A DNA stretch of 62,113 nucleotides from an uncultured bacterium. Its GTDB lineage: Bacteria > Chloroflexota > Anaerolineae > J036 > Brachytrichaceae. This document shows positions 8,990-17,056 of this stretch, piece after piece (positions within the stretch are counted from its first letter, which is position 1; each line of letters starts with the position of its first letter). The notes beneath the pieces were generated by a model, which searched no databases, was not told the origin of the DNA, and saw nothing but the letters and a program-made list of their open reading frames with translations. The translations under genes were made by a program, and so were the position numbers. The stretch lies in the NCBI GenBank assembly GCA_903921365.1, contig CAIXPS010000379.1, positions 1-62,113 of the forward strand, written 5' to 3'.

Positions 8990-10335
8990 GTGCGTTGCGG
9001 TTTGGGCAGACCGAAGGTGATCAACATGCCTGCGCCGGCGCACAACGCCACTGCGCCAAACATCAGGCTATAGCCGGTGGGTTCGCCCAACGTCGCGGCG
9101 ATGGCGGATAGGAACGCGCCGCCAAACACTGGCGATAGCGCCACCACGCCGCCGAGCGTATTGAACACGCCGACATAGATAGCACGGCGCTGTTCCGGCG
9201 CGCGGTCGATGGTGTAACCCGAAAAGCCCAGCATCGTCGAACGCACCACAGCGCCATTGATTGCCAGTATCACGATGAATAGGCCATACGCGATGTCGGG
9301 GGATATAGAAGCCAGACCAGGCAGCGCCGCGACGATGAACGCCAGCGCTGGCGCAGTGAACTGCAGCAACGTGGCGGCATGGATAACCCTGCGCGCGCCA
9401 TAACGCTCAGCCAGCATCCCGAACAGCGACACGCCGAGAATCCCGCCGACGATATAGGCAATGCTGAACACGCCGATAGCCGAGTCGGGCAGCAACAGGC
9501 GCTTGGTGATAAAGATGACGTAAAACGCCGCAGCCATGGTCTCGACGCCGGTGAGAATGCGCGCCAGCAGCAGTCGCCGGAAAACGCTATCGGATTGCAG
9601 TGCTTCGCGGACATGGGTGAAAAATGACCCTTCCTGTGAGCGGGTCAGCGTCTCCTCCGACAACGGGTTTTCCTGCAGAAAAAAGACGACGACCAGAGAG
9701 ACCATGAAGCCGCCCCATGCGCAGGCGAAGATCAATGCGTAGTTCAGCGGGAACGGCAACCCGCCCGGCGCCAGGATGCGTTCGACGATCAGGCCGGAAC
9801 CGATCCCGACAATCGAACCGATCAACTGCGCGAGCGCAATCGCGCGCCCCCTTCGCCGCGGCGTCAGGTTGCGGCTCATCATGTCGAACCACGAGATGCC
9901 GGCGATGGCGTCGCAGATATTGAACAGCACAATTGAGCCGATCAGCACCCACAGCGTGAGCAGGGGTGGTTGTGCGCGCGTGATCGCCAGCCACACCGCG
10001 AACAACAGCATCATCTGGCGCCCGATGATGCTGGGAATGATCAGATACGGCTTCTGGCGGCGTTTCCCATGCACCAGCCGCGCCGCCACCAACTGCGGGA
10101 TCAACCACGAGACGCTCCACGACATCGCAACGGCGCCGATCAGCACCTTGTCGTCGGTCAGCCGGCTGGCCAGCCCGACCAGAACGGTGGAGGCCGGAAT
10201 AAAGGACAGACCGGCGATAAAACTGATCGTATCGCCCATGTAGACGGCGATGTTGCGGGGTTTGTCGTAGGGGACCGCCTGCGATGTCTCGACGCGTGAC
10301 TTGGTTGCAGCCTCAAGGCTGGTGTATGCTGCCAT
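8986..10335 (-). CDS. MFS transporter, copy A of tandem pair
   Basis: This 449-residue major facilitator is the first gene of a two-gene minus-strand operon and is paralogous to the one it overlaps downstream. The membrane part starts near residue 30 (YMGDTISFIAGLSFIPASTV). The cytoplasmic loop between helices 2 and 3 reads ARLVHGKRRQKPY, and the central region has GSGLIVERIL and LTGVETMAAAFYVIF. A tandem duplication with this degree of similarity suggests either a heteromeric pair or two related substrates. TATCAT lies 10 nt upstream of the ATG as a possible -10. Substrate unknown. Confidence 0.9.
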   Translation of the reverse strand: MAAYTSLEAATKSRVETSQAVPYDKPRNIAVYMGDTISFIAGLSFIPASTVLVGLASRLTDDKVLIGAVAMSWSVSWLIPQLVAARLVHGKRRQKPYLIIPSIIGRQMMLLFAVWLAITRAQPPLLTLWVLIGSIVLFNICDAIAGISWFDMMSRNLTPRRRGRAIALAQLIGSIVGIGSGLIVERILAPGGLPFPLNYALIFACAWGGFMVSLVVVFFLQENPLSEETLTRSQEGSFFTHVREALQSDSVFRRLLLARILTGVETMAAAFYVIFITKRLLLPDSAIGVFSIAYIVGGILGVSLFGMLAERYGARRVIHAATLLQFTAPALAFIVAALPGLASISPDIAYGLFIVILAINGAVVRSTMLGFSGYTIDRAPEQRRAIYVGVFNTLGGVVALSPVFGGAFLSAIAATLGEPTGYSLMFGAVALCAGAGMLITFGLPKPQRT

Positions 10336-10360
10336 AGCTGGCTGAATGATACGCGAGAAA

Positions 10361-11383
10361 CTAGCGCGCAGCTTTCACCGCATACTCATTGAACAACCGC
10401 AGATACGCGCGGTATTGGTCGTACGACACGCCGGGCGGGGTCTGATGATCGCAACTGATGATGAATCCGCCCTGACGCGCAGTGGGCAACAAGCGCTCGA
10501 ATTCCGCCCGCATCGCCTCTTCGCCTTTGGGCATGGTCATTTTGTCAAAGTGGCCGATGAAGCGCATCTGCGGATGCTGTGCGCGCAATGCGGCGATGTC
10601 CACGCCAGCCTGCCGTTCCAGTGGAAGCACGCCATCAATGCCCACTTCCTCAAACCAGTGCGCCGGGATCGTGACGTCGCCGTCGGAATCGATGATGACG
10701 AGGATACCGTGCTCCTTCAGCCGGGGAATGACGCGCTCGTAATAGGGTTTGAGGAACTCGTCATAGCTGGCCTTGGAAATCATCGGGCCGTGGTTGTAGC
10801 TCATGTCCTCGCCGAAAGTCATAAAGTCGGGCGTGCACACCGAACAGATGCGGTCGATGATTTTCAGTTGGAAGTCCGCCAGATCGCTGTTGATGCGATG
10901 CATCAGTTCGGGTTGATCGAAAAACGCATACAAGTGGCGTTCGATGCCCAGCAGGACGCGCGGAAACCAGAAGAAGCCGTCCAGAGTGAACCACAAAACG
11001 GCGTCGCCGCGCTTTTGCCGCGCAGCCCACAGCCGCATCCACGCCATGTCAACGGCGTGCGGCGAGTACAGGAGTGGGCGAATCTTCTCGTACTCATCCA
11101 TGTCGCGCAGGATGCCAGCGCCATGCGACGGCTCGCGCGGGCACTTGGGGCTCATCGCCGCCACCCACTGCTGGGCATACACTTCAACGCCAAAGTGGCG
11201 GTTGATGTTGTAGCGGCTTTTCACCGTTGGCGGCAAGCCTTCGGTGTGCCAGCGGCCGATGGTCTGATCCCACCATACGGCCCATTCGACGATGGGCAAT
11301 CGGTCGAATGGGCGGAAGTTCATCACTGCGTGAAAACGTTCACGCGGCGTCATCGCGTCTGAGGGTTGAGCGTATTTTGTCAT
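10361..11383 (-). CDS. Uroporphyrinogen decarboxylase-like (URO-D/methyltransferase superfamily) protein
   Basis: A 340-residue TIM-barrel protein of the URO-D superfamily, opening with the family's usual [20 protein letters not shown] after a short leader. Later motifs include [39 protein letters not shown]-like [11 protein letters not shown] and [14 protein letters not shown]. Members without heme-pathway neighbours are usually cobalamin- or methyl-transfer-type enzymes or uncharacterised; no corrinoid protein lies next to it. ATG 11383 was chosen over TTG 11395, though neither has a strong Shine-Dalgarno. A second family member occurs at 38218-39354. True uroporphyrinogen decarboxylase activity is unlikely but not excluded. 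Confidence 0.85.
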   Translation of the reverse strand: MTKYAQPSDAMTPRERFHAVMNFRPFDRLPIVEWAVWWDQTIGRWHTEGLPPTVKSRYNINRHFGVEVYAQQWVAAMSPKCPREPSHGAGILRDMDEYEKIRPLLYSPHAVDMAWMRLWAARQKRGDAVLWFTLDGFFWFPRVLLGIERHLYAFFDQPELMHRINSDLADFQLKIIDRICSVCTPDFMTFGEDMSYNHGPMISKASYDEFLKPYYERVIPRLKEHGILVIIDSDGDVTIPAHWFEEVGIDGVLPLERQAGVDIAALRAQHPQMRFIGHFDKMTMPKGEEAMRAEFERLLPTARQGGFIISCDHQTPPGVSYDQYRAYLRLFNEYAVKAAR

Positions 11384-11515
11384 ATTTATCTGCAACTATT
11401 CCCGCATAAGGTCTGCATTGGTTCACAATTGCCAGTGTCTGGAATATACACCCAGGATAAAAATAGACGCGCAGTGCGGCGGGTGCTACTATTGGGCGCA
11501 CGTGAAATGGAGATT

Positions 11516-12871
11516 ATGGGAAAAACATTTGCCGAAAAAGCCCTGGCCCGCGCGTCGGGCCAGGCCAGCGTCAGCGCTGGACAGATCGTGGATGCTCAGC
11601 CGGATGCGATTCTGAGCCATGACAATACCGCCGCCATCTTTCGTTTGTTCAAACAGCTCGGTATCGAGCGCGTGAAAAACCCCGATCGGTTGCGCATCGC
11701 GCTCGATCACGCCGTGCCGGCGCCGACGACGCAACATGCGCAGAATCACGCCGAGGTGCGCAACTTCGTCGCACAGCAGGGCGTGAAAAATTTCTTTGAG
11801 GTCGGGCGCGGCATCTGCCATCAGGTGCTGAGCGAAGAGGCGATGGTGCTGCCCGGACAGTTGATCCTCGGCGCGGACAGCCACACCACGCACTACGGCT
11901 GGATGGGCGCGTTTGGCGCGGGCATCGGGCGCAGCGAGGTGGCGGCGCTATGGGCCACGGGCGAACTGTGGCTGCGCGTGCCGGAGAGCATCAAGGTGGT
12001 GCTCAATGGCGCGTTGCCCCCCGGCGTGACATCGAAGGACTTCTGTCTAAAGTTCATCGGCGACGTGGGCGCGGACGGCGGGTTGTATGCGTCGGTCGAA
12101 TTCCATGGCGACGGCATCAGCGCGATGAGCCTCGAAAGCCGCATGGTGATCCCGAACATGATGGCCGAGTTTGGCGCGAAGAACGCCTACCTGCCGCCGG
12201 ATCAGAAGGTGTATGAGTATTTGAGCGTTCCACTACAGAGGAGATTAGAGATTGGAGATTGGGGATCACAGGAAGCCCGGCAATCTCTCATCTCCAATCT
12301 CCAATCTCACTCCCTCTTCGCCGACGCCGACGCGACCTACCGCGCTACCTATACCTATGACGCGAGCACGCTGGAGCCGATGATCGCCAAGCCGCACCGC
12401 GTGGACAATGTCTCACCGCTGAGCGCGTTGAAAGGCATCCGCATCCAGCAGGCCTTCCTCGGCACCTGCACCAACGGGCGCATCGAAGATCTCGAAGCGG
12501 CGTGCGCGGTGCTGAAGGGCAAACAGATCGCCGCGGGCACGCGCATGCTCGTGATCCCGGCATCCTCCGAGATTCTCAAAGAAGCGACCCGGCGCGGGTA
12601 CATCTCCATCCTGCTCGACGCCGGCGCGGTCATCGGCGTGCCGGGGTGCGGGCCATGCATGGGCAATCACATGGGCGTGCCGGCCGTTGGCGAAGTCACC
12701 ATCAGCACGGCCAACCGCAACTTCCGCGGTCGCATGGGCACCCGCGACGCGGAGATCTACCTGGCCTCCCCCGCGGTCGTCGCCGCCAGCGCCGTCGCCG
12801 GCGTCATCGCTGACCCCCGGGAGGTGAGCGGAGGTGAAGAGGAGAAAAGGAGGGGGATAGAGGAGAGATGA
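11516..12871 (+). CDS. Aconitase / 3-isopropylmalate dehydratase large-subunit family, with in-frame repeat insertion
   Basis: The 451-residue protein carries the three cysteine-ligand regions of the 4Fe-4S hydro-lyases: [11 protein letters not shown], the [13 protein letters not shown] motif and the [11 protein letters not shown] motif. It matches the LeuC/HacA class that works with a separate small (swivel) subunit, but no small-subunit gene is adjacent. Product could be isopropylmalate, homoaconitate or citrate dehydratase. Codons from 12239 to about 12308 are a GAGATTG-type inverted repeat read in frame (LEIGDWG ... SLISNLQ), and the last about 15 codons lie in a GA-rich tract, so both a loop and the C-terminus look repeat-derived. 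Start [16 protein letters not shown] fits the family; ATG 11507 is an alternative. Confidence 0.88.
   Translation: MGKTFAEKALARASGQASVSAGQIVDAQPDAILSHDNTAAIFRLFKQLGIERVKNPDRLRIALDHAVPAPTTQHAQNHAEVRNFVAQQGVKNFFEVGRGICHQVLSEEAMVLPGQLILGADSHTTHYGWMGAFGAGIGRSEVAALWATGELWLRVPESIKVVLNGALPPGVTSKDFCLKFIGDVGADGGLYASVEFHGDGISAMSLESRMVIPNMMAEFGAKNAYLPPDQKVYEYLSVPLQRRLEIGDWGSQEARQSLISNLQSHSLFADADATYRATYTYDASTLEPMIAKPHRVDNVSPLSALKGIRIQQAFLGTCTNGRIEDLEAACAVLKGKQIAAGTRMLVIPASSEILKEATRRGYISILLDAGAVIGVPGCGPCMGNHMGVPAVGEVTISTANRNFRGRMGTRDAEIYLASPAVVAASAVAGVIADPREVSGGEEEKRRGIEER
12239..12308. repeat. Inverted GAGATTG-family element inside the aconitase-family gene
   Basis: Left arm 12241-12265 has three GAGATT units; right arm 12281-12308 has the complementary CAATCTC units, so the transcript could fold into a long stem around ATCACAGGAAGCCCGG. 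The length keeps the reading frame open and adds about 23 codons where relatives pass directly from the YEYL segment to LFADADA. Confidence 0.85.
12822..12869 (+). repeat. GA-rich tract, left flank of four-helix-bundle gene
   Basis: A nearly pure purine stretch with GGAGGTGA and GGAGAAAAGGAG units. It encodes the tail of the preceding gene and supplies the Shine-Dalgarno of the next. A matching tract plus the first codons of the same gene recur on the minus strand at 14085-14165. Confidence 0.8.
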
Positions 12872-13255
12872 ATGAGTAAGATTCAGAGCCATGAGGAATT
12901 GGATGTTTACAGGATGGCTTTTGAGGCTGCTATGGTCATTTTTGAATCATCCAAGGGTTTCCCGCGAGAGGAAATCTACTCACTCACGGATCAGATTCGC
13001 CGCTCCTCCCGGTCTGTCTGCGCTAATATCACTGAAGCTTGGCGCAAAAGGCGTTATGAAGCCGCGTTTGTGAGTAAATTATCAGATGCTGAAAGTGAAG
13101 CGGCGGAGACGCAAACGTGGCTGCGTTTCACGATTGCCTGCGGCTACCTGCCAGAGGCAAAAGCCTTGGACTTGATCCAGACTTACGACTTTGTTCTGGG
13201 TAAGCTGGTGAACATGATCGCTCGCCCCGGCCCCTGGTTACTGGTGAGGGAGTAA
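12872..13255 (+). CDS. Four-helix-bundle protein (23S rRNA intervening-sequence protein family)
   Basis: A 127-residue, almost all-helical protein of the four-helix-bundle/IVS family. Visible signatures are the opening HEELDVYRMAFEAAM, FPREEIYSLTDQIRRSSRSV, CANITEAWRKRRY and a late SEAAETQTWLRFTIACGYL. Family members were first found in intervening sequences of 23S rRNA genes and are now common as stand-alone genes; molecular function is unknown. The ATG follows the previous stop directly (TGA-ATG) and has GGAGAG upstream. The gene is bracketed by GA-rich DNA on its left and CT-rich DNA on its right, giving inverted flanks. A decayed copy of its 5' end is at 14085-14120. Confidence 0.92.
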   Translation: MSKIQSHEELDVYRMAFEAAMVIFESSKGFPREEIYSLTDQIRRSSRSVCANITEAWRKRRYEAAFVSKLSDAESEAAETQTWLRFTIACGYLPEAKALDLIQTYDFVLGKLVNMIARPGPWLLVRE

Positions 13256-13257
13256 GC

Positions 13258-13335
13258 ATCGCCCCCTCACCTCCTACTCCCCTTCTCTCCTTCTCTCCTC
13301 TGCTCCTCCTCTCCCCCGCTCCCCCGCTCCCCCTA
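13258..13335 (+). repeat. CT-rich tract, right flank of four-helix-bundle gene
   Basis: A pyrimidine-only run (CTCCTTCTCTCCTCTGC and CCCCCGCTCCCCCGCTCCCC units) begins right after the four-helix-bundle stop and ends at the stop of the converging SDR. It is complementary in character to the GA tract at 12822-12869, so the gene lies between inverted arms. Confidence 0.8.
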
Positions 13336-14076
13336 AAACTCCCGCTTCCACATATGCCCGCCTTCGAGCATGATGCAGTCGCCGTTGATGAATTGCGGGC
13401 CGGTGATGAGGAACATGATGATCTCGCCGACCTGCTCGGCAGTGCCAAGGGCGTTGAGCGGGTTGGTGTGACGGATGGCTTCCCAACGCTCGTCGCTGTA
13501 GTCTGGGGGCTTAAGAATAGGCCCGGGGCAGATGGCGTTGACGCGCACCTTGGGACCCAGTATCAGCGTCTGCGCGTGTGTGAGCGCGAGCAGCCCGGCC
13601 TTCGAGATGGCATGCGCCGTGAATGTCCTGCTCGGGTAGAACGCGCCCTCGTCGGTGATGTTGATGATGTTGCCGCCCTCGCCGGCGATCATCGCCTTGC
13701 CAATCACCTGGCTGATCGCATAGGGCCCCTTGAGGTTGACGTTCATCGAGGCATCGTATTGCGCCTCGGTCGAGTCGAGGTAGGCTGCGCCGATGAAGCT
13801 TGAGGCGTTGTTGATCAGAATATCGACCTTGCCAAAATGCTCCAGCGCCTTCCGACCCACCTGCTGTGCTTCCTGCCAGTTGCCCATGTCGGCCTGCACC
13901 AGCAGTGTGCGCCGGCCAAGTGCCTCGATCTCGGCAACGGTTTGTCTAGCCGCGTCTGCGCTGCCGCCGTAATGGACCACGATGTCCGCCCCTTCCTGCG
14001 CCAATGCCAGCGCAATGGCTTTGCCGACGCGATGGGCCGACCCCGTAACTAATGCCACTTTTCCGTTTAGTTTCAT
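13333..14076 (-). CDS. Short-chain dehydrogenase/reductase-like protein with altered catalytic residues
   Basis: A 247-residue Rossmann-fold SDR closest in style to the PTR1/FolM (pteridine reductase) group, with TGSAHRVGKA at 11-20, NNAS at 89-92 and an ICPGPI segment. The classical catalytic pair is changed. The Tyr of YxxxK is His155 (HAISK, codon CAT) and the usual Ser position falls in NITDEG; Lys159 is kept. It may be inactive or use another mechanism. Start ATG 14076 was chosen because GAGGAG lies 5 nt upstream; ATG-like codons further up run into the decayed four-helix-bundle remnant. Pterin reduction is possible but not shown. Confidence 0.85.
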   Translation of the reverse strand: MKLNGKVALVTGSAHRVGKAIALALAQEGADIVVHYGGSADAARQTVAEIEALGRRTLLVQADMGNWQEAQQVGRKALEHFGKVDILINNASSFIGAAYLDSTEAQYDASMNVNLKGPYAISQVIGKAMIAGEGGNIINITDEGAFYPSRTFTAHAISKAGLLALTHAQTLILGPKVRVNAICPGPILKPPDYSDERWEAIRHTNPLNALGTAEQVGEIIMFLITGPQFINGDCIMLEGGHMWKREF

Positions 14077-14084
14077 ATTTCTCC

Positions 14085-14165
14085 TCATAAATCCAAACCA
14101 TGTCTCTGAATCCTACTCATTCACCTCTTCTCCTCCGCTCCTCTTCACCTCTTCTCCTTTTCTCC
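14085..14165 (-). repeat. Decayed copy of GA tract plus 5' end of a four-helix-bundle gene
   Basis: Read on the minus strand, GA-rich DNA leads into GTGAATGAGTAGGATTCAGA, then GACATGG. The intact gene at 12868 reads ATGAATGAGTAAGATTCAGA, then GCCATGA. About 20 of 22 bases match, and weaker similarity (TTGGATnTTTA) continues before the SDR start. Confidence 0.7.
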
Positions 14166-14203
14166 GAGGATGCCTCCGACGAGCGTGAAGTATACTCAGC
14201 ATT

Positions 14204-14713
14204 GTGATCACAAACCCCCTTGAGATTCCAGTGATTCTGCAGATACGGCGCAACCATGGTTTGGAACACGCGACCATTCACATCCTGAGTGAACGGCTGC
14301 GCCATCTGCGCGTGGTCGGGCGCTCGCAGGCCAACGGTTTCTACCTGTATGGCGACCTGAAGACCGAGGACATTGCGGCGGCCGTCGAGGAAGCGCTGAA
14401 ACGCATGAAGGCCGGCGACAGCCGGCTCGCGGTGCACCCCGGTTGCGGCACAAACATGGTCACCGCAGGGTTACTCGCGGGCAGCATCGCTTTTGTCGCG
14501 TCGCTCTTCGGTGGAAAGAAAGCGCACTGGTATGACCGGCTCGCGAATGCCGCATTTGGCGGCGTTCTGGGCGTGGCCGCAGCACAACCGATTGGGCCAT
14601 GGCTGCAAGCCAACGTCACCACCTCCGCCGACATGCACGGTATGCGCGTGCGCAAGATCGCGCGAAGCCAGACCGGGCCGGTGCTCACGCATTTCGTCGA
14701 GACGCAGGCGTAA
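14204..14713 (+). CDS. DUF6391-like small membrane protein
   Basis: A 169-residue protein with an N-terminal RRNHGLEHATIHILSER motif (about residues 15-31) of a family found in Chloroflexota and cyanobacteria and listed, as far as I recall, as DUF6391. A Gly/Ala-rich hydrophobic pair of segments follows (GLLAGSIAFVASLFGG and AAFGGVLGVAAAQPIG), so it is probably a two-TM membrane protein with a cytoplasmic helical head. The conserved H-x2-EHA pattern could bind metal, which is speculation. It lies alone between oppositely oriented genes. Function is unknown. Confidence 0.75.
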   Translation: MITNPLEIPVILQIRRNHGLEHATIHILSERLRHLRVVGRSQANGFYLYGDLKTEDIAAAVEEALKRMKAGDSRLAVHPGCGTNMVTAGLLAGSIAFVASLFGGKKAHWYDRLANAAFGGVLGVAAAQPIGPWLQANVTTSADMHGMRVRKIARSQTGPVLTHFVETQA

Positions 14714-14714
14714 G

Positions 14715-15296
14715 CTACGCTTCGAGTTTCTTCAAAAGCCGTTTCGCATCCATGTCGCCGGGGTCAGATTTAGCCGCGAGCCGGAAGGCGGCGATGGCTT
14801 TGTCGCGTTCGTCGCGATCCACGTAAATCAAGCCGATGTTGTACGCGGCGCTGGGCGCAAACGGGTCGATCTGCAGGGCGCGCTGGAAGGCGGCGATGGC
14901 TTTCAGTTGTTGTTCATCCCTTGCCAGTATCGGATTGCCGAGGTAAGCGGCGCCGAGGTTGATCCACAACTGAGCAATCGATGGCGTTTGCCTGACGGCT
15001 TCTTCCAGCACAGGCACTGCCAGCTTGTAGCGCCCAAGCAAGAGATAGGCGCTGGCCAAATTGAGCGATGCACTGGCATCGGTTGGCCGGAGTTCGCAGG
15101 CGCGCTTGAGCAGCGGCAACGCCTCTTCGGTTTTGCCCTCCTGCAACAAACGCGTGCCCTCAGTAATCTGTTCGCGGAACTGGCGCTCCTGCCTGTCCTT
15201 CAACCACGAGTTCAGCCGTTCCTGGTCGTGTTCGCTGGGGATTGGTTCGGTTCCCGCTCCATCGTTATTATTTAACTCATCACCTGTGCCGTTCAT
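14715..15296 (-). CDS. TPR-repeat protein
   Basis: A 193-residue soluble protein with an acidic/polar N-terminus and at least four tetratricopeptide-like repeats, such as GKTEEALPLLKRACELRPTD, LLLGRYKLAVPVLEEAVR, AFQRALQIDPFAPSAAYNIG and ERDKAIAAFRLAAKSDPGD. TPR proteins scaffold protein complexes; no partner can be named. The start ATG 15296 has no Shine-Dalgarno, but TATAAT ends 6 nt before it, indicating a leaderless transcript; the in-frame codon at 15320 would lie upstream of that promoter. Divergent from the AspT-like gene. Confidence 0.85.
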   Translation of the reverse strand: MNGTGDELNNNDGAGTEPIPSEHDQERLNSWLKDRQERQFREQITEGTRLLQEGKTEEALPLLKRACELRPTDASASLNLASAYLLLGRYKLAVPVLEEAVRQTPSIAQLWINLGAAYLGNPILARDEQQLKAIAAFQRALQIDPFAPSAAYNIGLIYVDRDERDKAIAAFRLAAKSDPGDMDAKRLLKKLEA

Positions 15297-15302
15297 GCGC
15301 GA

Positions 15303-15308
15303 ATTATA
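15303..15308 (-). promoter_or_regulatory. TATAAT -10 of TPR gene, leaderless layout
   Basis: A perfect minus-strand TATAAT is separated from the ATG at 15296 by TCGCGC. No Shine-Dalgarno can fit in between. Confidence 0.6.
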
Positions 15309-15330
15309 GGGGACGCGCAAGGCGCGCTCT

Positions 15331-15339
15331 TGCTATACT
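15331..15339 (+). promoter_or_regulatory. Extended -10 of AspT-like gene
   Basis: TGCTATACT is an extended -10 (TGn plus TATACT) 10 nt before the ATG at 15350. It gives at most a few bases of leader. Confidence 0.5.
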
Positions 15340-15349
15340 CACCCCTATC

Positions 15350-16993
15350 ATGATTGCTCTCTTAATTGATAATCCGTTGCTGTTGCTTTTTATCGTCACG
15401 GCCATCGGCTACCCGCTGGGCCAGATCAAAGTGCGCGGCACAAGTCTGGGCGTGGCGGCGGTGCTGTTTGTCGGCCTCGCGATCGGCTCGCTCGATCCCA
15501 ATCTGAAACTCCCCGAAATCATCTACACGCTCGGGCTGGCGTTGTTCGTATACTCTATTGGCCTGAGCAGCGGCCCCGGGTTTGTCGCATCGTTCCGGCG
15601 CGCCGGGTTGCGCGATAACCTGCTGGTGATCGGCATGGTGGCGCTGGCGGCTGTCGTGACGGTCGCAGTGGCTGTGGCGATGGGGATCAAACCGACGTTC
15701 ACGGCCGGGATGTTCACTGGCAGCCTCACCAACACACCCGCCCTCGCTGCCGTGCTCGAATACATCAAATCCGCCGCCCCGCAGGCGCTGCGCGATCAGA
15801 TGGCCTCGGAGCCCGTGGTAGGGTACTCAGTGGCATACCCAATGGGCGTCATCGGGATGCTGCTGACCATCTACGTGATGCAGAAGGTGTGGAAGATCAA
15901 CTACAAACAGGAATCACGCGAGATGAAAGAGTTCGGCGTGTCGAACGAGGCGTTGCACAACCGCACCATCCTCGTCAAAAACGCCGACGCCAGCGACCAG
16001 ACGCTCGCCGCGATGCGGCGCAACTGCAGTTGGGACGTTATCTTCGGGCGGATCAAGCGCGCCGAACAGATATCGCTCGCCAACGGCGAAACGCGCCTGC
16101 AGGTGGGCGATCTGGTGAGCTGCGTCGGCACGACCGAGGAACTGGAGAAAGTCGCCGACTGCCTGGGTGAGTTCAGCCCATTGCGCCTCGATTACGACGT
16201 CAGCGAGTTCAAGCCGCGCCGCGTGTTTGTGTCCAACCCGCGCGTGGCCGGGCGGCGCTTGCGCGACCTGAACCTGAATCAACAGTTCGGCGCCATCGTC
16301 ACGCGCATCCGCCGCGGCGACGTGGACATGCTGGCGCACGGCGATACGGTGCTCGAACTAGGCGACCGCGTGCGCGTGGTGTGCCATCGCGAGCACATGG
16401 ACGCGGTCAGCGTCTTCTTCGGCGACTCGTATCGCGCCATCAGCGAAATCGACATCCTCACGTTCAGCCTCGGGTTGACGCTCGGGTTGTTGCTGGGCAT
16501 CCTGCCCATCCCGCTGCCGGGCGGCATCACGCTCAAACTCGGTTTCGCTGGCGGCCCGCTCATCGTTGCGCTGATCCTCAGCGCCGTCGGTCGCACCGGC
16601 CCGATCGTGTGGAGTCTGCCGTATGGAGCGAACCTGTTGCTGCGACAGATTGGTTTGATCTTCTTCCTGGCGGCGGTCGGCACGCGCGCGGGCTACGCGT
16701 TCGTCAGCACGCTGTCGCAGGGCGGCGGGCTCGCCATCTTCGCGGCCGGCGCGATCGTCACCTGCGTCACAGCGCTGATCATGTTGTGGATCGGCCACAA
16801 GCTGCTCAAGATTCCGATGGGGTTGCTCGTCGGCATGCTGGCGGGACTGCAGACCCAGCCGGCAGTGCTCGGTTTCGCGCTCGAACAGACCGGCAACGAC
16901 CTGCCCAACATCGGCTATGCGGCGGTATACCCGGTGGCGATGATCACGAAGATTGTGGTGGCGCAGGTGATTATTACGCTGTTGTTGCGGTGA
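15350..16993 (+). CDS. AspT/YidE-family aspartate:alanine-exchanger-like transporter with RCK_C domains
   Basis: A 547-residue membrane protein of the AAE transporter family. It shows the typical layout: an N-terminal set of hydrophobic helices (MIALLIDNPLLLLFIVTAIG onward, including TPALAAVLEYIK), a cytoplasmic centre with two TrkA-C/RCK_C-like units (about residues 190-360, with DLVSCVGTTEELEKV and GDRVRVVCHREH), and a C-terminal set of helices. The two membrane halves are the internal duplication of the family. Characterised relatives exchange aspartate for alanine or move dicarboxylates; substrate here is unknown. Start at ATG 15350 leaves the first membrane segment intact and follows an extended -10. 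Confidence 0.88.
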   Translation: MIALLIDNPLLLLFIVTAIGYPLGQIKVRGTSLGVAAVLFVGLAIGSLDPNLKLPEIIYTLGLALFVYSIGLSSGPGFVASFRRAGLRDNLLVIGMVALAAVVTVAVAVAMGIKPTFTAGMFTGSLTNTPALAAVLEYIKSAAPQALRDQMASEPVVGYSVAYPMGVIGMLLTIYVMQKVWKINYKQESREMKEFGVSNEALHNRTILVKNADASDQTLAAMRRNCSWDVIFGRIKRAEQISLANGETRLQVGDLVSCVGTTEELEKVADCLGEFSPLRLDYDVSEFKPRRVFVSNPRVAGRRLRDLNLNQQFGAIVTRIRRGDVDMLAHGDTVLELGDRVRVVCHREHMDAVSVFFGDSYRAISEIDILTFSLGLTLGLLLGILPIPLPGGITLKLGFAGGPLIVALILSAVGRTGPIVWSLPYGANLLLRQIGLIFFLAAVGTRAGYAFVSTLSQGGGLAIFAAGAIVTCVTALIMLWIGHKLLKIPMGLLVGMLAGLQTQPAVLGFALEQTGNDLPNIGYAAVYPVAMITKIVVAQVIITLLLR

Positions 16994-17056
16994 TCAGGAC
17001 AACAATCGACAGACTGAGTCATTACGCCCGCGATGTATTTCGGGTGCGACCGGCTG

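Noticed and set aside
8393-9073. 226-codon plus-strand frame rich in Asp, Arg and Ala
   Set aside because: Antisense to an MFS gene; its composition is that of a hydrophobic gene read backwards.
10346-11362. 338-codon plus-strand frame
   Set aside because: Antisense to the URO-D-like gene, which has recognisable motifs; the plus frame has none.
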